A DNA stretch of 57,496 nucleotides from Lysobacterales bacterium (GTDB lineage Bacteria; Pseudomonadota; Gammaproteobacteria; Xanthomonadales; SZUA-36), in assembly GCA_014238945.1 (NCBI GenBank), contig JABAAB010000023.1, positions 1 to 57,496 of the forward strand, in the 5' to 3' direction. This document shows, piece by piece, positions 25,537-34,735 of the stretch (positions are counted from its first letter, which is position 1; the number at the start of each line of letters is the position of its first letter). Under the pieces are notes generated by a model. The model was not told where the DNA came from. It ran no database searches and saw only the letters and a list, made by a program, of their open reading frames with translations. The translations under genes were made by a program, and so were the position numbers.

Positions 25537-28500
25537 ATGTGGGCAATACTTCCATTAAAAGCACTGAGCCCGGTTAAGTCCCGGCTGGCGCCCGTATTAT
25601 CGCCCGAGCAGCGCAAGTGCCTGATGCACGCGATGGTCGCAGATGTGCTTGGCGCCCTGAACCATTGCCCGGAAATCGAAGGCGTGTTGCTGGTCAGCAG
25701 GGACCAGGAAGCTGCTGTCCTGGCTGACAAGGCAGGCGCGGAATTGTTGAGCCTGGAACAGGACAAAGACCTCAACAGCGCGGTGCAGGCAGCGGCGGAT
25801 CACCTGGCAGGAAGGGGCGTTCAGCGCGTGCTGGTGTTGCACGGTGATATTCCATTGGCCGGCCCGGAAAACCTCAGCCGCCTGGTCGAAGACAGCACCG
25901 GGCACGACCTCGCAATCCTGCCCTGCCGACACGGCCGGGGAACCAAGGCGCTGGTCACCACGTTGCCGGCCGGCATTTCATTCCAGTTTGGCAAAGCGAG
26001 TTTCCGCCACCACCAGGATGCTGCCCAACAGGCCGGTACAGGTGCCGTCGTGCTGGAAAATCCGGACCTCTCTCTGGATATCAACAACGCCGAAGACCTC
26101 CAGGCGCTGTGCACGCGTTACCTGGACGAAAAACGGTGGGAAAACAGCCTTACATGCCAATTCGTGGAAAGTCTCGGCCTGTTGCACGATTCCCAAAAGC
26201 TGCTCGATGAGGCCATGAGCGGTAAACCGCCTGGCAGCCGGCAGGCACGTTCGCTGGCGCTGGTGACGGACACCCGGGCGCTGGTTGCCAGGGCATCCGT
26301 GTTGCGTGACCGCGCGCACGGCAACCTGGTTTCCTATTCCCGTAAAGTGTTTATTCCACTGACCAAGTTGTGCCGTGACGTGTGCCACTACTGCACGTTT
26401 GCCAAGGTGCCCAGGCAGGCCGGTAGCCCGTACATGAGCGTGGAACAGGTGCTGGACGTGGCCCGAAAAGGGGCTGAGCTGGGATGCAAGGAAGCGCTGC
26501 TGACTCTGGGTGAGAAACCCGAGCTTCGCTACAAAACCGCCCGTGACGCGTTGGCGGAAATGGGGTTCGAAACTACGCTTGAGTATGTTGCGCATGTTTC
26601 AAAGGCAATCTACGAGGAAACCGGGTTGCTTCCGCACGTCAACGCAGGTTGCATGGATGCCGAAGAGATCGCCATGCTGCGCAAGTACGCGCCTTCCATG
26701 GGCATCATGCTGGAATCGTCATCGCCGAGGCTGTGCGAAAAAGGCATGCCCCATCATGGTTCACCCGACAAGGTCCCGGAACGACGGATTGAAACCATCG
26801 CGCTTGCCGGCGAGGCTCGGGTTCCGTTTACCTCGGGCGTATTGATCGGCATCGGGGAAACCCGGATTGAGCGTATCGAGTCGCTGCTGGCCCTGCGTGA
26901 CCTGCACGAGCAGTTCGGGCATATCCAGGAGATCATTATTCAGAATTTCCGTGCCAAGGCCGATACGCTGATGGCCAACGCCAGCGAACCCGACCAGGAC
27001 GATCTGTGTTGGACCATCGCGGTGGCGCGGATTATCTTCGGCGCGGAGATGAACATCCAGGCGCCGCCCAACCTGGTGCCTGATTCGCTCGAACCGGTGA
27101 TCGAGGCCGGCATCAATGACCTGGGCGGGATTTCGCCGCTGACACCGGACTTCGTCAATCCGGAAGCGCCCTGGCCGCACCTGCAGCAACTCGAAAAGCA
27201 ACTCGAAGATTGCGGCCGGCACCTGTTGCAGCGCCTGACGGTCTACCCGGTTTACACACGTGATGCCAAAGACTGGGTCGCGCCGGAAGTGCTGCCCGGT
27301 GTGTTGCGGCTGGCAGACGGCGAGGGGTTCGGGCGAGCCGACGACTGGCTTTCGGGGCTGAGTGAGACTGCACCACCGGCGGTGGTTGAACGGATCACGC
27401 GCACGAGCCAGCACCCACGCCGCTTAACGGCCGTTACAACCCTGTTGCAGCGTTGCCAGGCCGAGGGGTCAGAATCCCTGGGTATCGATGAGATCGGCCG
27501 CCTGTTCGCGGCCCGCGGCCCGGACTTCAGCGCAGTATGCCGGTCGGCAGACCGCCTGCGCGCGGAGGTTAATGGCAACACCGTCAGCTACGTCAGCAAC
27601 CGCAACATCAATTACACCAATATCTGCTACTTCAAATGTAAATTCTGCGCATTCTCCAAGGGTAAGGTTGCCGAGGACCTGCGCGATAAGCCTTATGATC
27701 TTGGTCTGGACGAAATCCAGCGTCGTACCATAGAAGCCCGTCAGCTTGGGGCGACCGAGGTCTGCCTGCAGGGCGGCATTCACCCGAATTACACCGGCCG
27801 GCACTACATCGATATCTGTCACGCCATCAAGGAAGTGCTGCCGGACATGCACATTCATGCTTTCTCTCCGCTGGAGGTATGGCAGGGCGCCGAGACCCTT
27901 GGTGTTTCGCTGGAAGATTTTCTTTCAAAGCTGCGAGATGCCGGCCTGGGATCTCTGCCTGGGACAGCGGCGGAGATATTGCACGACGATGTGCGCAAAG
28001 ACCTCTGCGCGGACAAGATCAATACGGCCCAATGGCTGGAAGTAATGGAAACGGCTCATCGTGTGGGTCTCAAATCCACCGCCACGATCATGTTTGGCCA
28101 TATCGACCGATATGAGCATTGGGCCCATCACCTGGTGGCGGTGCGCGACCTGCAGGCGCGAAGCGGCGGGTTTACGGAATTCGTTCCCCTGCCGTTTGTT
28201 GCACAGATGGCGCCGATTTACCGGCGCGGGCAAGCACGGCGCGGCCCGACGTTTCGTGAAGCGATCCTGATGCATGTGGTGGCAAGGCTGGTGTTACACC
28301 CGCATATCACCAATATCCAGGCTTCGTGGGTCAAACTGGGCCTGGAGGGAATGCAGGCCTGTCTGAACGCCGGGGCGAACGATATTGGCGGAACTTTAAT
28401 TAATGAAAGCATTACCCGTTCCGCGGGGGCCAGCCACGGACAGTACGTCAATGCAGAACAACTACAGGACATAGCGCTCGAAGCAGGGCGCGCGCCGTGG

Positions 28501-28554
28501 CAACGAACGACCCTGTACAGTGAGCTTCCAAGAGATCTGGCGTCGTGCAGGTAG
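25537..28554 (+). CDS. CofC-CofG-CofH fusion: guanylyltransferase plus Fo synthase
   Basis: This single protein of about 1005 residues carries three F420 enzymes. Residues 1-205 are CofC, the nucleotidyltransferase that activates phospholactate or a related acid with GTP ([12 protein letters not shown] at 11-22, HGDIPL at 102-107). Residues 260-600 or so are CofG with radical SAM cysteines 279, 283 and 286 (CRDVCHYC). Residues 650-1000 are CofH with cysteines 697, 701 and 704 (CYFKCKFC). CofG and CofH together make the deazaflavin Fo from tyrosine and a ribityl-aminouracil. AGAGAGG six bases before the ATG at 25537 fixes the start. CofG-CofH fusions (FbiC) are well known; CofC at the front is unusual. 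Confidence 0.93.
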   Translation: MWAILPLKALSPVKSRLAPVLSPEQRKCLMHAMVADVLGALNHCPEIEGVLLVSRDQEAAVLADKAGAELLSLEQDKDLNSAVQAAADHLAGRGVQRVLVLHGDIPLAGPENLSRLVEDSTGHDLAILPCRHGRGTKALVTTLPAGISFQFGKASFRHHQDAAQQAGTGAVVLENPDLSLDINNAEDLQALCTRYLDEKRWENSLTCQFVESLGLLHDSQKLLDEAMSGKPPGSRQARSLALVTDTRALVARASVLRDRAHGNLVSYSRKVFIPLTKLCRDVCHYCTFAKVPRQAGSPYMSVEQVLDVARKGAELGCKEALLTLGEKPELRYKTARDALAEMGFETTLEYVAHVSKAIYEETGLLPHVNAGCMDAEEIAMLRKYAPSMGIMLESSSPRLCEKGMPHHGSPDKVPERRIETIALAGEARVPFTSGVLIGIGETRIERIESLLALRDLHEQFGHIQEIIIQNFRAKADTLMANASEPDQDDLCWTIAVARIIFGAEMNIQAPPNLVPDSLEPVIEAGINDLGGISPLTPDFVNPEAPWPHLQQLEKQLEDCGRHLLQRLTVYPVYTRDAKDWVAPEVLPGVLRLADGEGFGRADDWLSGLSETAPPAVVERITRTSQHPRRLTAVTTLLQRCQAEGSESLGIDEIGRLFAARGPDFSAVCRSADRLRAEVNGNTVSYVSNRNINYTNICYFKCKFCAFSKGKVAEDLRDKPYDLGLDEIQRRTIEARQLGATEVCLQGGIHPNYTGRHYIDICHAIKEVLPDMHIHAFSPLEVWQGAETLGVSLEDFLSKLRDAGLGSLPGTAAEILHDDVRKDLCADKINTAQWLEVMETAHRVGLKSTATIMFGHIDRYEHWAHHLVAVRDLQARSGGFTEFVPLPFVAQMAPIYRRGQARRGPTFREAILMHVVARLVLHPHITNIQASWVKLGLEGMQACLNAGANDIGGTLINESITRSAGASHGQYVNAEQLQDIALEAGRAPWQRTTLYSELPRDLASCR

Positions 28555-30317
28555 TTCTTGCCCTGCTGGCAATGCTGCCAATCGCTGTGGTTGCGGTTTT
28601 GCTGGTGGGCTTGCGCTGGCCAGCCCGGCGGGCAATGTCCATTACTTATTTTGTGTGCGCCGCACTTGCGCTCTGGGTCTGGCAGGTTCCACTGCCGGAG
28701 GTGGCGGCAGCAACACTTAACGGTGTCGTCATTGCGCTCTCCCTGGTATTCATCATTTTTGGCGCCATCACTTTGCTTAACACGCTGCAGGAGAGTGGAG
28801 GGCTGCATACCATACGGACAGGATTTACCAATATTTCTCCAGACCGCCGCGTGCAGGTGATTATCGTCGCGTGGCTCTTTGGATCCTTCATCGAAGGGGC
28901 TGCAGGCTTTGGCGCGCCTTCCGCAGTTGCTGTTCCGCTGCTGGTCGGGCTGGGTTTCCCGGCCATGGCTGCGGTCATGGCCGGAATGATCATTCAAAGC
29001 AGCCCGGTGTCGTTCGGCGCAGCCGGGACCCCGATCCTGGTCGGCGTCAATACGGGCTTAAGCAACGACCCTGGCGTGCTTGAATATATTCATCAGCTTG
29101 GTTACCAGGACATGACAGTCTTTCTGCACATGATCGGCCTGAAGGTCGCTTTGCTACATATGCTGGCGGGCACTTTTGTGCCGCTGATCGTGGTTTGCAT
29201 GATCACCAGGATTTACGGTCCTGAAAAGAGCTTTACCGCTGGGCTTAAGGCCTGGAAGTTTGCGTTGTTTGCGGCTTTTTCCATGACCGTTCCCTATTTA
29301 CTGGTAGCCCGGTACCTGGGCCCAGAATTTCCCTCCATGCTGGGTGGCCTGGTTGGACTGGCCATCGTTATCACCGCTGCAAGGCATCATTTTCTGACGC
29401 CGGAAACCGAATGGGATTTTGCCGGCAAGGATTCGTGGGATCCTCAATGGACGGGACTGATTGAAATAGGAGTGGACGACGTGCCTGACCGAAAAATCAG
29501 CCTCGTTCGTGCATGGATGCCCTATATGCTGGTGGCGGTGCTGCTGGTTATTACACGCCTGAATTTTTTGCCTTTCAAGGCATTCATGCAGGATTTTGCG
29601 CTGGTTATTCCGCGATTATTCGATACGCAAATTGGTATCAAGTTAGCGCCGCTGTATCTGCCGGGCACCATTTTCCTGCTGGCTGCAGGAGTGACCATTT
29701 TTTATCACCGCATGGACCGGGCAGCGGCAGTCCGCGCCTGGAGACGTTCCGGCTGGGCGGCAATGCAGGCATCGCTGGCCTTGATCTTCACAGTGCCAAT
29801 GGTGCAGGTTTTTATTAACTCCGGTGGTGGTGTGTCTGGATATGAGCGCATGCCCATTGTCCTGGCGGATGGCGTTGCGGCTTTTGCCGGTACCGCGTGA
29901 CCACTATTCTCCACGTATGTTGGCGGCATGGGCGCGTTTGTTGCCGGCAGCAATACGGTCAGCAACATGATGTTCTCTTCGTTCCAGTTTGGCGTGGGTG
30001 AACGGATTGGTGTCGACCCCACCTGGGTTGTGGCCTTGCAGGCGGTAGGCGGCGCGGCGGGTAACATGATATGCGTGCATAACGTGGTTGCAGCATCAGC
30101 CGTGGTAGGCCTGTTGGGCCGCGAAGGGCAGGTCATACGGCACACATTTTTGCCTTTTGTCTATTATGCTGGATTCACCGGGGCGATCGGGTACTGGATA
30201 TTGTTCGCCGAACAGAAGGGGTTGATTAATGCCGGGTCGCTGATTGTATTGCTGGTGCTCATTTCTGCCACGATTGGAATTTATCGCGCCAATACAAAGC
30301 AGAGAGTTACACAGTAA
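28545..30317 (+). pseudogene. LctP-type lactate/glycolate permease with in-frame TGA
   Basis: This is an L-lactate permease-family protein of about 590 residues with 12 or more membrane helices. The GTG start overlaps the end of the F420 fusion gene. [28 protein letters not shown] and FVAGSNTVSNMMF are family signatures. Codon 452 (29898-29900) is TGA within FAGTA-stop-PLFSTYVGG, where relatives have Trp (AVWPL), so one base has changed TGG to TGA. The frame continues intact to 30317. Unless the stop is read through, the last quarter is lost. Such permeases import lactate-like 2-hydroxy acids. The protein might supply the lactate-type precursor of F420 or carry a pathway product. Confidence 0.8.
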
Positions 30318-30372
30318 TGGTCCTGAGAAAAAGCGGTGATCATAGCCAGAACTTCCCGTGGAGGAATAAACA

Positions 30373-31392
30373 ATGAAATTCGGTGTCATGCTCCCCCATA
30401 CCAACAAGGTCGCCTCAACCGATGCGATTATCCGTACAGCTGAAACGGCTGAAGAGCTTGGGTTTCACGCCTTATCCGTACACGACCACATCGTGTTCAA
30501 TGGCCACTGGATTGTCTCAGGTGTGCGTGGAATTGAAGCCCCGGGCGATGACAGGAATTTGTTCGAAGCCATGGAAACCATGACTTTTGCGGCTGCCAGG
30601 ACCAGTAAAATCCGGTTGGTTGCCTCGGTCATCGTGCTGCCAATCCGCGAGCCGGTGTTGTTTGCCAAGCAGGCAGCGACACTGGACGTATTGTCCAACG
30701 GGCGCCTGACCATCGGCTTTGGAGTAGGTCCGCCACTGACGCCTTCGGACAAGGAAACCACTAAGCTGGGTAAACACCGCAGTAACGCGGGCAAGGAATA
30801 CGACGCGGTCGGTGTTTACGGTAACCGGGGGCCGCGAACCGACGAATATATCGAAGCCGTGCTGGAGATCTGGCAGAACGAATCTGCCAGTTTCCAGGGA
30901 AAGTACACTTCGTTTACCGATATCGAGGTATTTCCAAAACCCGTCCAGGACCCACACCCGCCGATATTTATTGGAGGTCGCTCAGAGTTCGCCATTCAAC
31001 GAACTGTCAAGTACGGTGACGGTTGGAACCCCAGTCAGCCCAGTGCACCTCAGATGGCCGAAAACATTCCGCGAATCAAGGCGCTTTGCCTTGAGGCGGG
31101 CAGGGAGCCCGTACGCGATTTTGGTGTGAATATCCCATCGGTGATCGCGGACAGTGATGAACAGGCAGATGCAATCGCCCGGCCCACTGTGGGTCCTATG
31201 TTCCCCGGTGAAACCGAGTACCGTGAACGGACCATTGTCGGCTCGCCGGAGACATTTATCAGGCGGGTCAGGGAATTTAAAAAAGCCGGCGTCAACTATG
31301 TCGAACTGAAGCCGCTGTATCCGGACATGGACCAGTTCATGCGACAGCTCAAATTGATTCACGACGAGGTCATGCCGGCTGTCAGCGATTGA
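30373..31392 (+). CDS. Second LLM F420/flavin-dependent oxidoreductase
   Basis: This is a 339-residue luciferase-like TIM-barrel enzyme, clearly related to the one at 22082 but divergent. MKFGVMLPHTNKVAST, FHALSVHDHIVF, RLVASVIVLPIREPV and PPIFIGGRSEFAIQRTVKYGDGW mark the fold. GTGGAGGAATAAACA precedes the ATG with good spacing. It follows the F420 genes and the permease in the same direction, so it is probably transcribed with cofactor synthesis. F420 use is inferred from this linkage. Its job may be a second hydride or oxygen transfer on the same substrate. Confidence 0.85.
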   Translation: MKFGVMLPHTNKVASTDAIIRTAETAEELGFHALSVHDHIVFNGHWIVSGVRGIEAPGDDRNLFEAMETMTFAAARTSKIRLVASVIVLPIREPVLFAKQAATLDVLSNGRLTIGFGVGPPLTPSDKETTKLGKHRSNAGKEYDAVGVYGNRGPRTDEYIEAVLEIWQNESASFQGKYTSFTDIEVFPKPVQDPHPPIFIGGRSEFAIQRTVKYGDGWNPSQPSAPQMAENIPRIKALCLEAGREPVRDFGVNIPSVIADSDEQADAIARPTVGPMFPGETEYRERTIVGSPETFIRRVREFKKAGVNYVELKPLYPDMDQFMRQLKLIHDEVMPAVSD

Positions 31393-31438
31393 TGCACGGC
31401 CACGTTCAACCGGCAAAACTGCCACACATGAGAGAACC

Positions 31439-31978
31439 ATGAGAGGACATTCCACCATGAGAAATGCAGTGACGGCTCTGGCCGCTCTGGCCATTTGTTC
31501 CGTAGCGATGGCGCATGAAGTTGACCTTCAGCGAATTGACCCGCCGACCCTGAACAAGCACCCCAAGTATGCCCAGGTGACCACGGTGTCCGGTGACATG
31601 AAAATGGTCTTCGTGGCAGGGCAGGTTGATCGCCCGCTGGTTTACACACCGCGCAGTAATTCCTGTGGGCACGATGACTGGCCGGGACAATTTGTCGGTG
31701 TCATGGACAATGTCACACGGGGCCTGGAAGCAGGTGGTGCGACCTGGGATGACGTGGTGTTCATCCGCAAGTTCACCACGGATATGAAGGGTTTCCTGGC
31801 ACTGGAGAATGTTCCTGAGTACTGGGATCCTGACAAGGCGCCTTCAAGCACATTGATCGAGGTAAAGGCCCTGTCAGAACCCTGCCAGTTGCTGGAAATT
31901 GATGTGATCGCCGTGGTACCTGCCGGGCGTCACCATAAGGCAATGGAAAAAGCGGAAGAATCCGCCGGCACGAATTAG
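31439..31978 (+). CDS. Exported RidA/YjgF-like protein lacking the catalytic Arg
   Basis: This is a protein of about 179 residues with a signal peptide (VTALAALAICSVAMA) followed by a Rid-type fold. KMVFVAGQVD, VMDNVTRGLEAGGATWDDVV and LLEIDVIAVVPAG are Rid signatures. The deaminating RidA enzymes carry Arg in P-A-R-S-T; here the site reads KAPSSTLIEV, so imine deamination of the usual kind is not expected. It may bind or hydrolyse a different small ligand in the periplasm. Two starts are possible, ATG 31439 and ATG 31457, the latter with AGAGGA nine bases upstream. It ends a (+) operon. Confidence 0.78.
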   Translation: MRGHSTMRNAVTALAALAICSVAMAHEVDLQRIDPPTLNKHPKYAQVTTVSGDMKMVFVAGQVDRPLVYTPRSNSCGHDDWPGQFVGVMDNVTRGLEAGGATWDDVVFIRKFTTDMKGFLALENVPEYWDPDKAPSSTLIEVKALSEPCQLLEIDVIAVVPAGRHHKAMEKAEESAGTN

Positions 31979-31985
31979 GGTAAGA

Positions 31986-32007
31986 CCCCGCCTGGTTACA
32001 GGCGGGG
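31986..32007. terminator. Hairpin between convergent genes
   Basis: CCCCGCCTG, a GTTA loop and CAGGCGGGG form a perfect nine-pair stem between the RidA-like gene (+) and the MFS gene (-). No T-tract lies on either side, but its position suggests bidirectional termination. Confidence 0.5.
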
Positions 32008-32014
32008 ACAATAA

Positions 32015-33328
32015 TCAGGCGTCGGCCTCGACGGGTTTGAGTTCCCGTGGTAATTCCGGATATGGACCGAGCATGGCAACCAGTACACAGCCGATCAGGA
32101 GAATGCCGGACATGGACCAGAGGATTTCGTCATACCTGCCGACGAGGTCGAAGGCGACACCCATGAACAACGGCCCGGTTGCCGCGCCCACCTTGTAGGC
32201 CGAGTAGCTGTAACCATAGACCTGACCGAATGCACGCGGGCCGAAATAGCGGCTGGTGAAGTAACCCATGACGTCAAATTCGGCGCCGATGGCCATGCCT
32301 ACCAGAGCGGCGCAGAATGCTGCCATGCCGCCGGTTGCGCCATCGGCCAGCAGGGCGAGACCAATGACCGGGCCGAGCATGAAAAAGATCACCACGCGCG
32401 GGGCAAAAAATTTGTCCATCAGATACCCGGCGAGCAGCCTTCCGCCGATCAGGGCCATACCCAGGTAAGCAAAGGTCCCGGCAGCCTCGGCGCGTGACAT
32501 ACCACGGTCGATCATCAGCGGGATCATGTGAATCAGGATGGTGGAAGTCGTTAGTCCGACAATGGCAAAGGATACGACGATCAGCCAGAAACTTTTATGC
32601 CTGATGGCCTGTCGGCCGGTGAATCCGATAAACCACTTGCCTTCGTGGCCATCCGACTCTTCATCGTGCTCGATTTCACCGTCGGGAAACAGCCCCATGG
32701 GCTTGGGCGAGTTGCGCATCACCAGTGCCACCACGGGGACAGCGAGAACGATAATGATGATTCCGAGACCCAGGTAAGCCTCGCGCCAGCTGTATGTATC
32801 CATGATCCTGGTGGCAATCACCGGCACCAGGGTCGTTCCGATACCAACGCCGGCAAGCCCAATTCCCAGCGCCAGTCCGCGCCTCTTGTCAAACCAGGCA
32901 ACAATCAATCGTGAGTAGGTCAGGGGTGCGGTGCCTGAAGCGAGGATGGGTATCAGTACACAAATTGCATAAAAATGCAGCAGGGAGTCGGTCAGGAAAT
33001 ACAGGGACATGATGGTTAGCCCGAACAGAAACGTGGACGGCACCAGTACTTTTTTAGCACCGATCTTGTCGACCACCATGCCCGCCATTGGAAAGACCAC
33101 GATCGCAGTGTATCCGATGATGGTTAACCCAAAAGAGATCTGCCCCCTGGACCAGCCGAACGCTTCCTGCAGTGGCTGGATAAAGGTGCCAAAAGACATC
33201 ACTGCGACAACACTGTAACCCAGTGCAATTCCGACAACCGTAGCCGCTACGATGTACCAGCCATAAAATATGCCCTGGCCAGGAGTACGCTGTGCTGCAG
33301 TGGTAGTTTTTTCGATTGAGCTATTCAT
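32015..33328 (-). CDS. OFA-type MFS transporter (monocarboxylate/oxalate-formate family)
   Basis: This is a 437-residue inner-membrane transporter with 12 predicted helices. YGWYIVAATVVGIALGYSV at the first helix, FGWSRGQISFGLTI and GYSYSAYKVGAATGP are typical of the OFA group, which moves oxalate, formate, pyruvate and related acids. A long charged cytoplasmic loop (FPDGEIEHDEESDGHEGK) separates the halves. It lies 106 bases downstream of gntR on the same strand and is probably under its control. It is a candidate importer for the pathway substrate or exporter of a product. Confidence 0.85.
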   Translation of the reverse strand: MNSSIEKTTTAAQRTPGQGIFYGWYIVAATVVGIALGYSVVAVMSFGTFIQPLQEAFGWSRGQISFGLTIIGYTAIVVFPMAGMVVDKIGAKKVLVPSTFLFGLTIMSLYFLTDSLLHFYAICVLIPILASGTAPLTYSRLIVAWFDKRRGLALGIGLAGVGIGTTLVPVIATRIMDTYSWREAYLGLGIIIIVLAVPVVALVMRNSPKPMGLFPDGEIEHDEESDGHEGKWFIGFTGRQAIRHKSFWLIVVSFAIVGLTTSTILIHMIPLMIDRGMSRAEAAGTFAYLGMALIGGRLLAGYLMDKFFAPRVVIFFMLGPVIGLALLADGATGGMAAFCAALVGMAIGAEFDVMGYFTSRYFGPRAFGQVYGYSYSAYKVGAATGPLFMGVAFDLVGRYDEILWSMSGILLIGCVLVAMLGPYPELPRELKPVEADA

Positions 33329-33434
33329 TGATTCGTCCGCTGGTTAGTGTTGGGTTACCTGCCTGTTTTGATGGTCATTTCAGGCCGGGTTTTGAGAGTC
33401 TTTGAACAAAATCAGCTATTTGAGACGAAGCCTT

Positions 33435-34163
33435 TCATTCTTCTTCGGCCTGAGATTCCATGTATTGCAAAAGGTCGTCACGAGCATCAGTAAGGTGACG
33501 CACCAGGACTTCGGCCGCACGCTCTGCATCCCGTTGTGCGATGGCTTCCTTGAACTTCGAATGTTCATGGTGCGCATGGTCATGATCCTTGACGAGGTGA
33601 TATCGGCTCACGTTGTCCCTTAACATCAAAATCTGTTCACGCATCATCGGTCGGCCAGCGAAAGAGTAAAACAAGGCGTAAAACTCCCGGCGTGCGGAAA
33701 AACCCCTGTTTTCAGGGTCTGCTTCGGCCTCATCCATCTTTTCGAACAAGTCAAGGACTTCGGCCATTTCCTCATCGTTCATGTTTCTGACTGCATAAAT
33801 TGTGCAGCACTCTTCCAGCATCATGCGGATTTCGTAAATCTCCCTGATGGCCTTAACGGACAGGGAGGATACCCAGGTGCCGCGTCGGCCGTTCATTCTG
33901 ACCAGGTCTTCTGCTTCAAGCCTGCGCAAGGCATCGCGCAGTGGAATACGGCTGACACCAAGTTGTTCAGCCAGGTCGGCCTGTGAAAGGCGTTGTCCGG
34001 GTTTGAGAAACCCCTGGTGGATGGCATTGCGCAATGCTTCGGTGACAGCCTCTTCGGCACTGCGCTGAGGTTGTATGGCGATCATGGGGGTAGGCATTTC
34101 TGTGCCTGCTCTTTTTTTGATTTGCGCTCTTGGTTTATCTTTGCTTGTTGGCAATGCGTTCAT
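33435..34163 (-). CDS. GntR-family (FCD type) regulator, likely master of this locus
   Basis: This is a 242-residue transcription factor. A winged helix-turn-helix (LSQADLAEQLGVSRIPLRDALRRLEAEDLV) is followed by an FCD effector domain with metal-binding residues in the EHSKFKEAIAQRD helix. The ATG at 34163 follows GGAG; a TTG or ATG at 34178/34175 is possible. It has TGTATACA in its own promoter (34309-34316), with TATAAT 24 bases further on. The same palindrome occurs at four other promoters in this window. FCD regulators are usually repressors released by a pathway acid. It is divergent from hyuA. Confidence 0.88.
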   Translation of the reverse strand: MNALPTSKDKPRAQIKKRAGTEMPTPMIAIQPQRSAEEAVTEALRNAIHQGFLKPGQRLSQADLAEQLGVSRIPLRDALRRLEAEDLVRMNGRRGTWVSSLSVKAIREIYEIRMMLEECCTIYAVRNMNDEEMAEVLDLFEKMDEAEADPENRGFSARREFYALFYSFAGRPMMREQILMLRDNVSRYHLVKDHDHAHHEHSKFKEAIAQRDAERAAEVLVRHLTDARDDLLQYMESQAEEE

Positions 34164-34308
34164 CAGGTTCTCCATCAATCCCTTATTCAGAGTTTCCCGG
34201 GTATCATCAGTCTATGAATTTCATTCAGGGTCGCGATTACTTCCGCCAATGGATACCCGTAAAAATGATTACCACCCGCGGCAAAAATTATATCACAGAT
34301 TGATATAC

Positions 34309-34316
34309 TGTATACA
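34309..34316. promoter_or_regulatory. TGTATACA operator, site 4 (gntR promoter)
   Basis: On the minus strand, TGTATACA is followed after 24 bases (start to start) by TATAAT (plus positions 34287-34292), the -10 box of gntR. The palindrome thus sits over the -35 region. This is the expected geometry for autorepression. Confidence 0.65.
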
Positions 34317-34572
34317 TAAATTCCAAAAATAGAGCGTATGTATATTTTCCGGAGGGATTCCAAACTGAATTGAGTTTGAGCGACACAATCGAAACTGAGA
34401 AAGTGGCGCCGGTTGCCGAAGATTGATCAACAACTCCAATTCAGTCCGGTAATATTGGCACAAATCCGATAGAATTCCAACTTTGCATATTCATTGTATT
34501 GCTGCATAAAAGACAATTAAAACAAGTAGATATTTGTTAAGATGTTGATGTGTTCGAAATCATTTACGTATG

Positions 34573-34582
34573 TTGTATACAA
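34573..34582. promoter_or_regulatory. TTGTATACAA operator, site 5 (hyuA operon)
   Basis: TTGTATACAA is a perfect ten-base palindrome. TTGTAT can act as the -35 hexamer, with TATAAT at 34596-34601 exactly 17 bases on, so operator and promoter coincide. It drives the hyuA-hyuB-dehydrogenase operon starting at 34736. Confidence 0.65.
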
Positions 34583-34735
34583 TATATCTAAGTGATATAA
34601 TGCCAGTGCTGACTCCGAATTCAAGATAATAACGACACAAATACGACGGCTGGGACGTTACCAACCGGGGATTTTTCAGCTTTCGTGTCAGACTTTTCCT
34701 GACCCAATGAAACAATCACCAGCCAGCGTAAGTGC

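Larger units (their letters stand above)
34179..34735. other. AT-rich regulatory gap between gntR and hyuA
   Basis: This 557-base gap has no gene that I can support. It is much richer in A and T than the flanks and holds both operator sites described separately, with the divergent promoters of gntR and the hyuA operon. Confidence 0.7.

Noticed and set aside
12118-29900. Recoding of TGA as Trp or another residue
   Set aside because: TGA is used as an ordinary stop for several intact genes in this window, so a genome-wide reassignment is not credible. Two isolated lesions are simpler.
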